A stretch of 64,000 bases of DNA. It comes from Cryptosporangium phraense. Lineage in GTDB: Bacteria; Actinomycetota; Actinomycetes; Mycobacteriales; Cryptosporangiaceae. The DNA lies in NCBI RefSeq assembly GCF_006912135.1, contig NZ_VIRS01000036.1:1-64000 (forward strand). The letters are read 5' to 3'. Below the pieces are notes generated by a model. It saw only the letters and a list, made by a program, of their open reading frames with translations. It had not been told where the DNA came from and made no database searches. A program made the translations under genes and the position numbers. Shown here one piece after another: positions 34,368-42,630 of this stretch; the first letter of the stretch is position 1, and every line of letters begins with the position of its first letter.

Positions 34368-35531
34368 TCACGATCCGTCACCAGCGGTCCAGCGCACGAC
34401 GTCGGCGACCACGGCTGCGTCCAGGTGTTGCGCGGGGAGGTATCCGGCCGGCGTCGAAGGACCGGAACCCGGGAAGAACAGGTGGTCGTCCGCGTCGTAC
34501 ACCCGGACCGCGGCCCGGGGAAGCCCGGCCCGCCAGCGCGCCAGGTCCCCGTCGACCGTGACCTGGTAGTCGCGCCCTCCCTGCAGGAGCAGCACCGGCA
34601 CGTCCACCGCCGCAGCGGTCGCGACCGGATCGTCGTCGCGGAGGTCCAGCCAGTACGACCCGGGCCAGCCGAACGGAAGGTCCGCGGCCGGGGTCGCCGC
34701 GGTCAGCGACGGCGAGTCGATGAGCGCGGCCTGCCGCTCCAGAGTGGACGTATCCCAGCCGAGGTGGCGCGCGACCCGGAGGGCCGCGTGGTGCAGCGGC
34801 TCCGCGTCCGCGGCCAGCAGGATCAACCCCGCTATCGACGGGAGGGCAGCCGCGACCCGGGGTGCGACCCGCCCGCCCATGCTGTGTCCGAGCAGGTAGA
34901 TCCGGTCGGTGGACAGCGTCTCGGCTGCCGCCAGCGCGCGCGGCAGGTACTCGTCGGACATCGTCCAGCCGGGCTCGACCGCGGGCTTGTCGAATCGGGC
35001 GACCGCGATCCCTTGCGACGCGAGGCCCCAGGCCAGGTCCTTGAGCGGCTTGTTCACCCCGCTGGTCTCGTCCCGGTCGAACGGTCCTCCACCGCTGAGC
35101 AGCACGACGCCCACCCGCGACCGTCGCCGGATCCCGCGCCGGCGCGGCACGGTCAGCGTCCCGGCCCCGTCCAGGATCTCCCGCTCGACGAACCGCGTCG
35201 GCCGCGCGTAGGGCGGCGGCGCCCAGCCCGCCGAGGTCGGTCCGGACGGGGCCAGCCGCAACCCGTGGATCACCTCGTCGGCGTCGACAGACATCACCAC
35301 GGTGAACCCGCCCCGCTCGCCGGTCACCGGCGTACTCACCCGGGTGAGGCCCTCCACCCCCGGCTCCTCCGCCGCCTCCCCGACCGACACCACCGCACCC
35401 ACCCGGGCGATCTCCCCGTCCCACGCGGCGGCCAGCGCCGACGCCGAGACCACCGCCCGTAACCGCGGCGAGAACATCGACGAGACCTCGTCGAACCGGC
35501 CCGCCACCAACGCCTCCACTACCCTTCTCAT
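34368..35531 (-). CDS. Alpha/beta hydrolase with N-terminal DUF3887-like domain
   Basis: 387 residues from ATG 35531. Residues 1-95 resemble DUF3887, a cystatin-like fold (MRRVVEALVAGRFDEVSSMFSPRLRAVVS). The rest is an alpha/beta hydrolase with nucleophile motif LLGHSMGG, acid LLLQGGRDYQVT and late histidine YDADDHLFFPG; GVVLLSGGGPFDRDETSG supplies the oxyanion region. The same two-domain layout occurs in esterases that turn over acylated metabolites. No signal peptide, so cytoplasmic. Divergent from an ArsR-like regulator with a palindrome between them. Confidence 0.87.
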   Translation of the reverse strand: MRRVVEALVAGRFDEVSSMFSPRLRAVVSASALAAAWDGEIARVGAVVSVGEAAEEPGVEGLTRVSTPVTGERGGFTVVMSVDADEVIHGLRLAPSGPTSAGWAPPPYARPTRFVEREILDGAGTLTVPRRRGIRRRSRVGVVLLSGGGPFDRDETSGVNKPLKDLAWGLASQGIAVARFDKPAVEPGWTMSDEYLPRALAAAETLSTDRIYLLGHSMGGRVAPRVAAALPSIAGLILLAADAEPLHHAALRVARHLGWDTSTLERQAALIDSPSLTAATPAADLPFGWPGSYWLDLRDDDPVATAAAVDVPVLLLQGGRDYQVTVDGDLARWRAGLPRAAVRVYDADDHLFFPGSGPSTPAGYLPAQHLDAAVVADVVRWTAGDGS

Positions 35532-35532
35532 A

Positions 35533-35542
35533 GTTTGCAAAC
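35533..35542. promoter_or_regulatory. Palindrome GTTTGCAAAC between esterase and ArsR-like gene
   Basis: A perfect 10-bp AT-rich palindrome begins directly before the esterase ATG, 28 bp upstream of the divergent regulator. It probably represents the regulator binding site covering the esterase ribosome-binding region. Confidence 0.5.
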
Positions 35543-35569
35543 GGTAGCAGGAAATGAGATTGTTCGGCC

Positions 35570-36124
35570 ATGGACGTCTTCGAACTGCTCGGGCATCCGG
35601 CCCGGCTCCGCATCGTGCACGCGCTGCGCGGCGACCGGACCTTGACCACGGCCGAGCTCGCGGAGAAGCTCCCCGACGTCTCCAAGGCGACCGTCTACCG
35701 GCACGTCGACGCGCTGGCGGCCGGCGGCGTCCTCGAGATCGCCGCCGAGCGACGGGTCCGTGGCGCGGTCGAACGCCACTACCGCCTGAACCGCACCGCG
35801 GCCGGCATCGACCCGGACACCGCCGCCGCCCTCACCCCCGACGACCACCGCCGGGCGTTCGCGACCGCGATGGCCACGCTCGCCGCCGAGTTCGACGCCT
35901 ACCTCGACCGCACGTCCTCCGATCTGTCGAAGGACGCGGTCGGCTACCGGCAGCACGCGCTCTGGCTCACGCCGGACGAACTGACCGCGCTGATCGACGG
36001 TCTCCGCGCCGCGATCCGACCGGCTCTCGACCACCCGTACTCGGCGACCCGCTCCCGCTACCTGCTCAGCCCGATCCTCTTCCCCGCCGAGACGGACGAG
36101 ACGCCTCGAACGTCGCGCCGATGA
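35570..36124 (+). CDS. ArsR-like helix-turn-helix regulator
   Basis: 184 residues. The N-terminal winged helix reads FELLGHPARLRIVHALRGDRTLTTAELAEKLPDVSKATVYRHVDALAAGGVLEI with wing RHYRLNR. A helical C-terminal half (FATAMATLAAEFDAYLD, WLTPDELTALIDGL) probably binds a ligand or forms the dimer. It is the likely controller of the divergent esterase gene. Confidence 0.88.
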   Translation: MDVFELLGHPARLRIVHALRGDRTLTTAELAEKLPDVSKATVYRHVDALAAGGVLEIAAERRVRGAVERHYRLNRTAAGIDPDTAAALTPDDHRRAFATAMATLAAEFDAYLDRTSSDLSKDAVGYRQHALWLTPDELTALIDGLRAAIRPALDHPYSATRSRYLLSPILFPAETDETPRTSRR

Positions 36125-36224
36125 CGTCCGCGCGCTCACGCGTCCGCAGTAGCCGAAATCGCGAGCAACCGATCCGTCGGACGTCCGCATCAAGAAGGGT
36201 GGAACCGGCGAACGGAGGGACGCG

Positions 36225-36740
36225 ATGGCCGAGGCAGGCCGGAGCGATGACGCATACCGGGAGTACGTCGACGGTCTGATCCCCGGGCTGAGACGGGTGG
36301 CCTACCTGCTGTGCCAGGACTGGCACCGGGCCGACGACCTGGTGCAGAGCACGCTCGAGAGGCTGTACCGGCACTGGTCGAAGGCCTCCAAGGCCGACGC
36401 GCCGGCCGCGTACGCGCGGACCGTGCTGGTCCGGGTCTTCCTCGGCGAGCAGCGGATGGCCTGGGCCCGCCGGGTCGTGCTCCTGGACCGGCTGCCGGAG
36501 GACGCGGCCGCGGCCGCTCCCGACCTGGCCGACCGCCTCGCGCTCGAGGCCGCGATGCGCGAGCTGCCGCCCCGGCAGCGGGCGGTGCTCGTGCTGCGGT
36601 TCTTCTGCGACCTGTCGGTCGAGGAGACCGCGGACGCCCTGCAGTGCGCGACCGGGACCGTGAAGAGCCAGGCCGCGCGGGGTCTGGACAAGCTGCGCGA
36701 GGCACTCACCGACAGTGCCGTCGTCGAGACGAGGAGGTGA
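36225..36740 (+). CDS. SigE-family RNA polymerase sigma-70 factor
   Basis: 171 residues. Region 2 is YVDGLIPGLRRVAYLLCQDWHRADDLVQSTLERLYRHWSK, followed by region 4 (LPPRQRAVLVLRFFCDLSVEETADALQCATGTVKSQAARGLDKLREAL). It matches the SigE-family small ECF-type factors abundant in actinomycetes. A GGAGGG ribosome-binding site precedes the ATG. The gene is followed after four bases by a membrane protein likely to restrain it, making a sigma/anti-sigma pair. Confidence 0.93.
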   Translation: MAEAGRSDDAYREYVDGLIPGLRRVAYLLCQDWHRADDLVQSTLERLYRHWSKASKADAPAAYARTVLVRVFLGEQRMAWARRVVLLDRLPEDAAAAAPDLADRLALEAAMRELPPRQRAVLVLRFFCDLSVEETADALQCATGTVKSQAARGLDKLREALTDSAVVETRR

Positions 36741-36744
36741 CGAC

Positions 36745-37785
36745 ATGGACGATCGAACTGCCGGCACGCTGCTGCGCGAACTGCTGGCGGACGAGCCGCC
36801 GGCCAGCCGGATCGACGTCGAGAAGGCGATTCTGGCCGCGAAGCGGCGCCGGAGGAGACGAGCCGGAGCGATGCTGGTCGCCGCCGCGGTGGTGGCGCTC
36901 GTGGTCGGGGCCGCCGTCCTGCCCGGACTGCGGACGTCCGACGCCCCGGTGGCGAAGCAACCGCCGCCGCAGAACCTGTCGCCGGCGTTCCGTTTCAACC
37001 CGGCGCACCTGAACATCAGCCTGGACTGGCAGCCGGACGGGGTGACCCGGGTCGAGACCGAGACCAACGGCTGGGGCCAGCGCCTCACGCTGCTGCGCGG
37101 TCGCGGGCCGGCGTTCACCAAGGTCGCGACCGTCGAGGTGTGGGGCAAGGGCCAGGTGCTGGCCGGGGAACACCCGAACGCGCAGGTCGCCGACGACATC
37201 TACGGCAACGGGATCCCGAGCCACTGGGTCCCGAGCGCGGCCGGCGGCACGCTGTACTGGTTCTGGGGGCCGGGCGCGTGGGCGTTCCTGACCGTGTACG
37301 ACGCCGACCGGCCGCTCGAGCTGGCGGTCAAGCTGGCCCGGGCCGTGCGGACGGAGTCCGAGACCATGGTCCGGGTGCCGTTCACGGTGTCCCGACCGGC
37401 CGGACTGCAACTCGTCGACGTACTGACGGTGACCGGGCCCAACGGTCAGTACGCGGCCGAGCTGCTGTTCGCGAAGCCGTCGGGCTGGGCGTTCTCGGAG
37501 TGGGCGAGCGTCAACGTGACCAACGACCCGGCGTCACTCGCGGCGAACAAGCCGTACCGGCGGGCCGTCAACGGGTCGATTCTGGCCCCCGCGCGCGAGC
37601 TGAACCGGTTCGGGGTGCGCTTGGCGCACGACTTCGTGCTGGCGGCGTCGATGTCCACGGCGCGGCCGACGGACCAGCCCGTGCCCACCCTCGACCAGGC
37701 CGGGATCACCCGGCTCGGCTCGTCGGTGAGGCTGGTGTCGAATCCCGGAGACCAGGCGAACTGGACCGCGTCCTACCTGCGGTGA
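36745..37785 (+). CDS. Single-pass membrane protein, probable anti-sigma partner of the SigE-type factor
   Basis: 346 residues from ATG 36745, behind the strong site GAGGAGGTGA that overlaps the sigma gene stop. A short cytoplasmic N-terminus (DDRTAGTLLRELLADEPPASRIDVEKAILAAKRRRRRR) is followed by one membrane helix (about 40-61) and a ~280-residue extracytoplasmic domain with no recognised family (NISLDWQPDGVTRVETETNG, LYWFWGPGAWAFLTVYDA). Position and topology fit an anti-sigma factor sensing the envelope. It lacks the HxxxCxxC zinc motif of ZAS anti-sigmas. Confidence 0.82.
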   Translation: MDDRTAGTLLRELLADEPPASRIDVEKAILAAKRRRRRRAGAMLVAAAVVALVVGAAVLPGLRTSDAPVAKQPPPQNLSPAFRFNPAHLNISLDWQPDGVTRVETETNGWGQRLTLLRGRGPAFTKVATVEVWGKGQVLAGEHPNAQVADDIYGNGIPSHWVPSAAGGTLYWFWGPGAWAFLTVYDADRPLELAVKLARAVRTESETMVRVPFTVSRPAGLQLVDVLTVTGPNGQYAAELLFAKPSGWAFSEWASVNVTNDPASLAANKPYRRAVNGSILAPARELNRFGVRLAHDFVLAASMSTARPTDQPVPTLDQAGITRLGSSVRLVSNPGDQANWTASYLR

Positions 37786-37825
37786 CGCCGACGCCCCGGG
37801 GAGCTCCTCCCCGGGGGGGTCGGCG
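37786..37825. terminator. Bidirectional hairpin between convergent genes
   Basis: A nested hairpin has outer arms CGCCGAC/GTCGGCG and a perfect inner 10-bp stem CCCCGGGGAG/CTCCCCGGGG around a CTC loop. It lies exactly between two convergent stops. There is no T-run, as usual for high-GC actinomycete terminators. Confidence 0.75.
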
Positions 37826-37832
37826 CGGTCGG

Positions 37833-39230
37833 TCAGGCGGCGGGCTGGACGGCCACCCGGCCCACCACCGGACCCCGGCCGGGCGCCGAGGACGGGCCGG
37901 GCGCCGGGGACGGGGCCGGGACCGGCGGGCGCCAGGTGCCGGACCACTCGGCCGACGGCCCGGCCGGATACCGCACGACGGCCCGCCCGACCGCCGGACC
38001 CGGACCCGCAACCGGGACCGGAGCCGCCACCGGCCGCGCGGCCGGCCGGGTCGCCACCACCCCGAGCAGCAACGCGTACCCACCGATCAGCACCGCGGGC
38101 ACCGCCAACGCCCCGGCCAGCCCGAACGCCCCGGCCAGCGGCGCGGCCACCAGCGACCCGGCCACGATCCCGGCGATCGCCGCCGGGTACGAGAACCCGT
38201 ACGCCCGGGCCAGCACGGCCTCGTCCAGGGTCCGGGCCAGCACCGTGTCCACCACGATCTCCACCACCATCGACCCGGCACTGACCGCCGCCGCCAGCAC
38301 GACCGCCACCACCATCACCGGCGCCACGGCCAGCCCGGCGGCCGCCACCGCGACCAGCATCAGCACGACCGCGATCGCGCCCCGGGTCTGCCGATCGACG
38401 CCCAGCCGGGCGACGATCACCGCGCCGAGCAGCCCGCCGACGCCCACCCCGGCCAGCAGCACCCCGTACCCGGCGTCGCCCCAGCCGAGCTGACGCCCCA
38501 GCAGCAGGAACAGCACGGTCTGGCCGCCGTAGAGCAGGCTGCACAGCACGTCCGCGCCGATCAGCCACACCGCGGCCCGGTTGGCCCGCAGCGCGCCGAG
38601 CCCCTCGCGCATCTCGGTGACGAGACCACCGGCGCCCGCGGAACCGGGCGACGACCCCAGCCGCAACCCCACCAGCAACAACGCCGACAGACCGAACGTC
38701 GCCGCGTTGATCAGGAACGCGACCGCGGGCGAACCGGCCAGCAGCAACACCGCCCCACCGGCCGGCCCGATCAGCACCGACGCCGAGGCGATCGCGCTGC
38801 GGGCGGCGTTGGCCGGGGCCAGGTCGGCCTCGTCGACCATCCGCGGCACCGACGCCGCCACCGCCGGCGGGTACACCGTGGACGCCACGGTCGCCAGCGC
38901 CGCCAGCACCGGCGCCAGCACCACCGGCAGCCCGGCCAGCGCGACGACGGCCAGCAGCCCCATCGTCGCCATCCGCACGACGTCGGACGCGATCATCAGC
39001 CCTCGCCGGTCGTAGCGGTCGGCCAGCGCCCCGCCCAGCGGGGTCAGCAGCACGATCGGGATCACCCGAGCGGCCGTCGTCGCCGCGGTCCAGCCGACCG
39101 AGTGGGTCCGGTCGTACACGAACGCCAGCAGCGCGAGGTTGTAGAGCCAGTCACCGACCTGGGACACCGCCAGCGCGGCCAGCAGCCGGCGCAGCGTCCG
39201 ATTCTTCCGCACGAGCGTGAGCATCTCCAT
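37833..39230 (-). CDS. MFS transporter, drug-exporter-like
   Basis: 465 residues with about twelve hydrophobic helices through residue ~390, then a cytoplasmic Pro/Ala/Gly-rich tail of ~75 residues from GC-rich repetitive DNA. The family A-motif is GGALADRYDRRGLMIASDVVRM after helix 2; the N-terminus VRKNRTLRRLLAALAVSQVGDWLYNLALLAFVYDRT is typical of MFS exporters related to macrolide and enterobactin efflux pumps. The substrate cannot be predicted. ATG at 39230, or ATG 39224 two codons later. Confidence 0.88.
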   Translation of the reverse strand: MEMLTLVRKNRTLRRLLAALAVSQVGDWLYNLALLAFVYDRTHSVGWTAATTAARVIPIVLLTPLGGALADRYDRRGLMIASDVVRMATMGLLAVVALAGLPVVLAPVLAALATVASTVYPPAVAASVPRMVDEADLAPANAARSAIASASVLIGPAGGAVLLLAGSPAVAFLINAATFGLSALLLVGLRLGSSPGSAGAGGLVTEMREGLGALRANRAAVWLIGADVLCSLLYGGQTVLFLLLGRQLGWGDAGYGVLLAGVGVGGLLGAVIVARLGVDRQTRGAIAVVLMLVAVAAAGLAVAPVMVVAVVLAAAVSAGSMVVEIVVDTVLARTLDEAVLARAYGFSYPAAIAGIVAGSLVAAPLAGAFGLAGALAVPAVLIGGYALLLGVVATRPAARPVAAPVPVAGPGPAVGRAVVRYPAGPSAEWSGTWRPPVPAPSPAPGPSSAPGRGPVVGRVAVQPAA

Positions 39231-39555
39231 GGGATCGAGAGTCGGGCTAAGGCGTTCCCGGGCGCATCGGGCAACCTCCCTAGCGGTACCTCAGGTTCGC
39301 TGATTGCGCTGTTGGGACCGTCTAGGACCCCGGATTCGACCGGCTCGGACGCGTCGCCAACGCGACAGCGGTCCCGGTTGCGCGTCGACCGCGAACCTGC
39401 AGGTCAACCGAGCCGGCACCGGCCGCCGCGGCTTAGCCGGGAGGCGTCCGAACGAGATACGGCACGCGCCATATGGGAACGCCTGCCTGCTTAGACCTAG
39501 CGTTTTCCTCAGCACGCCGAGCACCTCGCCGGCCCCGCCCGAAAGGAGACCGACC

Positions 39556-39579
39556 ATGCGTCGCAAGCGTCTTGCCTGA
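39556..39579 (+). CDS. Seven-codon Arg/Lys-rich leader ORF (MRRKRLA)
   Basis: ATG with an excellent ribosome-binding site (AAAGGAG, 7 bases upstream) encodes only MRRKRLA before TGA. Fifteen bases later comes a strong intrinsic terminator. A well-initiated basic mini-ORF placed directly before a terminator is the arrangement of ribosome-mediated attenuators. The next gene, 64 bp past the terminator, is a large LuxR regulator. The 325 bp before it (39231-39555) hold no gene that I can support; the leader promoter is probably within them. Translation of the peptide is inferred from the ribosome-binding site alone. Confidence 0.55.
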   Translation: MRRKRLA

Positions 39580-39594
39580 GGAACTTCCCGATAG

Positions 39595-39630
39595 GCGAGG
39601 GCCGTGCGTTGCACGGCCCTCGCTCTTTTG
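39595..39630 (+). terminator. Strong intrinsic terminator or attenuator
   Basis: A perfect 13-bp stem GCGAGGGCCGTGC/GCACGGCCCTCGC with a GTT loop is followed by TCTTTTG, a real T-run rare in this GC-rich DNA. It ends the mini-ORF transcript before the LuxR gene at 39694. Confidence 0.88.
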
Positions 39631-39693
39631 TTGGCCCGCACATCGGTCGTTAGGCCCCTGCCCTAACCCCCGGCCGACGTCCACCCTGGAGCG

Positions 39694-42624
39694 ATGGAGC
39701 GAGGGCTGGTGAGCTCGGTGCTCGTGGGCCGGCGCGCGGAGCTGGCGCGGCTGCGGGCACTTCTCGAGCGGGTGACCGCCGGGCAGCCCGCGGTCGCGGT
39801 GCTCTCCGGTGAGGCCGGGGTCGGCAAGTCCCGGCTCGTCGCCGAGGTCGCCCGCGAAGCCGCCGACGATTTCGGCGTCCGGGTGCTGCGCGGCCGCTGC
39901 GTCGACCTGGGTGGCGCCGGCCTGGCCCTGGCCCCGCTGGTGGACGTCCTCCGGACCCTGTCCCGGACCAGCACGCCCGACGAGCTCGACCGCCTGCTCG
40001 GCCCGGCCCGCCGGGAGCTCGCCCGGCTGCTGCCGGAGCTGGGCCCGACCGCGGGCACCAGCGCCGAGGATCCGACCAGCCGGCTTCTCGAGCAGGTCCT
40101 CGGCCTGATCACCCGGCTCGCCGCCGACCAGCCCCTGCTGCTGGTCGTCGAAGATCTGCACTGGGCCGACCGCTCCACCCGCGATCTCGTCTCGTTCCTG
40201 GCCCAGACGCTGCAGGAACTCGGGGTCATGCTGCTGATGACCTACCGCTCCGACGAGCTGCACCGCCGCCATCCGCTGCGTCCGCTGGTGACCGGCTGGG
40301 AGCGCATGCGGTCGGTGGAACGGCTCGAGGTCGGCCGGTTCACCCGCCGCGAGGTCGACGAACAGCTCCGGGCGATCCGCGGCCGACGCTCGAACGCCGC
40401 GTTCCTCGACGTCGTCTTCGAACGGTCGCAGGGCAACGCGTTCCTGGTCGAGGAGATCCTGGCCGCGGTCGAGGGCGGCGCCGATCCGTCCGCGCTGCCG
40501 CCCTCGCTGCGTGACGTGCTGCTGGCCCGCACCGAGACCGTGTCCGAGGCCGCGCAGTCGGTGCTACGGGTCGCCGCCGCGGCCGGTCCGCGGATCTCCG
40601 AGCGGCTGCTGGCCGCCGTGTCCGGCACCGGCCCGGCCGAGCTGCACCCGGCGCTGCGCGAAGCCGTCGAGCACCACCTGCTGGTGATCGACTCGAGTGG
40701 CCACGGCTACGAGTTCCGCCACGAGCTCACCCGCGACGCACTCTACGACGACATGCTGCCCGGCGAACGCGTCCGGCTGCACGCCGCCTACGGGGAGGCC
40801 CTGAGCGGCGACGCCACGCTGCTCGGCGAGGACAGCGGCTCGATCGCGGCCACGCTGGCCCACCACTGGTACGCCGCGCTCGACCTGCCCCGGGCGCTCT
40901 CGGCGTCGGTCCGGGCCGGCCAGCACGCGGCCGCCCGGTACGCGCCCGCCGAAGCGTTGCACCACTTCGAGCGCGTGCTGCAGCTCTGGCCCCGGGTCGG
41001 CGACGCCGTCGAACGGGCCGGCATCGACTGGACCGACGCCAACCTCGCGGCGATCGACGCCGCGTTCTACGCGGGCGAGCTCCAGCGCGGCCTGTCGCTG
41101 GTGGACGAGGTGCTCGCCGACCCCGCGTCGGTCGCCGACCCGGTCCGCCGCGCGCGGGTCGCCGAACGCCGGGCGCATCTGCTCGGCCACGGCGGACGCA
41201 CCGAGGAGGCCGCCGCGCAACTGCGGGAGGCTCTCGCGCTGCTGCCCGAGCGGCCGGTCACCGTGACCCACGCCGCGGTGCTGGCCTCGCTGGCCACGAT
41301 GGTCCGGCGCAGCGGTGACGAGGAGGGGGCGCAGGCGATCGCCCGGCGCGCCGCCGCGGCCGCGGCCGAGTCCGGCGCGACCGCCTACGAGGCCGAGTCG
41401 CTGATCACGCTGGGGTCGGCGACCGGCTATCTCGACGACGTCCCGGCCGGCCTGGCCACGCTGCACCAGGGCATCGACCTGGCCCGGGCGCACCAGTACG
41501 ACAACACCGCGCTGCGCGGCTACATCAACCTCTCCGACCTGCTCGAGATGATCGGCCGGCACGCCGAGGCCACCCAGGCGGCCCGGGACGGCCTCGCGCT
41601 GAGCGGCCGGGTGGGCTCGGCCCGGTCCTGGGGCGCGATGCTGGCCGGCAACATCGTCGAGCCGCTGCTGCGGCTCGGGCGCTGGCGCGAGGCCCAGGAC
41701 CTGATCACCGAGACCCTCGCCGACGACCCGGTCAGCATGTTCGCCGCGTCGCTCTTCCTGCTCCGCGCCGAGCTGCACCTCTGGCAGGGCGACCGCGCCG
41801 CCGCGGCCGCCGACCGGCAGGAGGCCGGCCGCCACCTCGGCGGCAACGAAGAGGTCCAGTACTCGGTCCCGCTCGCCTATCTCGACGGTGAGCTGGCCCG
41901 CTCCGCCGGCGACCTCGAGGCCGCCTGGGACCACGTTCGTCCGGCGCTACGGCCGCCGATCGTCCCGATGGCGGTCCGCTACTGCTGGCCCCTGGCCTGG
42001 CTGGGCGCCCGTGTTCACGCCGACGCCCGGCCGGGCGCGGTCGGTGACCCGGGTGACGTCGACGCCCTGCGGACGCTGATCGAGACGTTGCCCGCGACGA
42101 CGCCACCGGCCCGGGCCGCGGCGGCCATGGCCCGGGCCGAGCTGGCCCGCGCCGGCGGCCGGGGCGAGGTGGGGGCCTGGCAGGCGGCGGTGACCGCGTG
42201 CCGGGAGGCGTCCGAGCTGTTCCCGCTGTGCTACGGCCTGTTCCGGCTGGCCGAGGCCCGGGCGGCGACCGCGCTCGACACCGGGGCCGCCGCCGACGCC
42301 CAGGAATGTCTCCGCTACGCCGACGACCTGGCCGCGGCCACCGCCCAGGACGTCCGCGCGCTGGTGCGACGCGCGCGGATCCGCCTGGAGCAGCCCGACG
42401 GTCCGGTCCCCGACGTCGAGAACGAGTTCAAGCTGACCGACCGGGAGCGGGAGGTGCTGGGCCTGGTGGCCGAGGGCCGGTCCAACGGCCAGATCGCCGG
42501 CGTGCTCTACATCAGCCCGAAGACGGCCAGCGTGCACGTGTCGAACATCCTGGCCAAGCTCGGCGTCGGCAGCCGCACCGAGGCGACGACGATGGCCCAC
42601 CGCCACGGCCTGCTGCCGGCCTGA
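39694..42624 (+). CDS. LAL-type LuxR regulator with AAA ATPase and TPR-like domain
   Basis: 976 residues. An N-terminal P-loop ATPase (LVGRRAELARLRALLERV; Walker A GEAGVGKSR at 39-47; Walker B LLLVVEDLHWADRST) is followed by a long helical TPR-like middle (about 350-880) and a C-terminal LuxR helix-turn-helix: LTDREREVLGLVAEGRSNGQIAGVLYISPKTASVHVSNILAKLGVGSRTEA. These large ATP-dependent activators (MalT-like) often govern secondary metabolism or catabolic genes. The target is not evident. A GTG 15 bases after the ATG has a better-placed G-rich site and may be the true start. Confidence 0.93.
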   Translation: MERGLVSSVLVGRRAELARLRALLERVTAGQPAVAVLSGEAGVGKSRLVAEVAREAADDFGVRVLRGRCVDLGGAGLALAPLVDVLRTLSRTSTPDELDRLLGPARRELARLLPELGPTAGTSAEDPTSRLLEQVLGLITRLAADQPLLLVVEDLHWADRSTRDLVSFLAQTLQELGVMLLMTYRSDELHRRHPLRPLVTGWERMRSVERLEVGRFTRREVDEQLRAIRGRRSNAAFLDVVFERSQGNAFLVEEILAAVEGGADPSALPPSLRDVLLARTETVSEAAQSVLRVAAAAGPRISERLLAAVSGTGPAELHPALREAVEHHLLVIDSSGHGYEFRHELTRDALYDDMLPGERVRLHAAYGEALSGDATLLGEDSGSIAATLAHHWYAALDLPRALSASVRAGQHAAARYAPAEALHHFERVLQLWPRVGDAVERAGIDWTDANLAAIDAAFYAGELQRGLSLVDEVLADPASVADPVRRARVAERRAHLLGHGGRTEEAAAQLREALALLPERPVTVTHAAVLASLATMVRRSGDEEGAQAIARRAAAAAAESGATAYEAESLITLGSATGYLDDVPAGLATLHQGIDLARAHQYDNTALRGYINLSDLLEMIGRHAEATQAARDGLALSGRVGSARSWGAMLAGNIVEPLLRLGRWREAQDLITETLADDPVSMFAASLFLLRAELHLWQGDRAAAAADRQEAGRHLGGNEEVQYSVPLAYLDGELARSAGDLEAAWDHVRPALRPPIVPMAVRYCWPLAWLGARVHADARPGAVGDPGDVDALRTLIETLPATTPPARAAAAMARAELARAGGRGEVGAWQAAVTACREASELFPLCYGLFRLAEARAATALDTGAAADAQECLRYADDLAAATAQDVRALVRRARIRLEQPDGPVPDVENEFKLTDREREVLGLVAEGRSNGQIAGVLYISPKTASVHVSNILAKLGVGSRTEATTMAHRHGLLPA

Positions 42625-42630
42625 CCGGGG

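Noticed and set aside
36165-36190. Possible autoregulated ECF promoter (GCAACC ... CGTC) before the SigE-type gene
   Set aside because: The spacing of about 11 bp is too short for a standard ECF promoter, so it was not listed.
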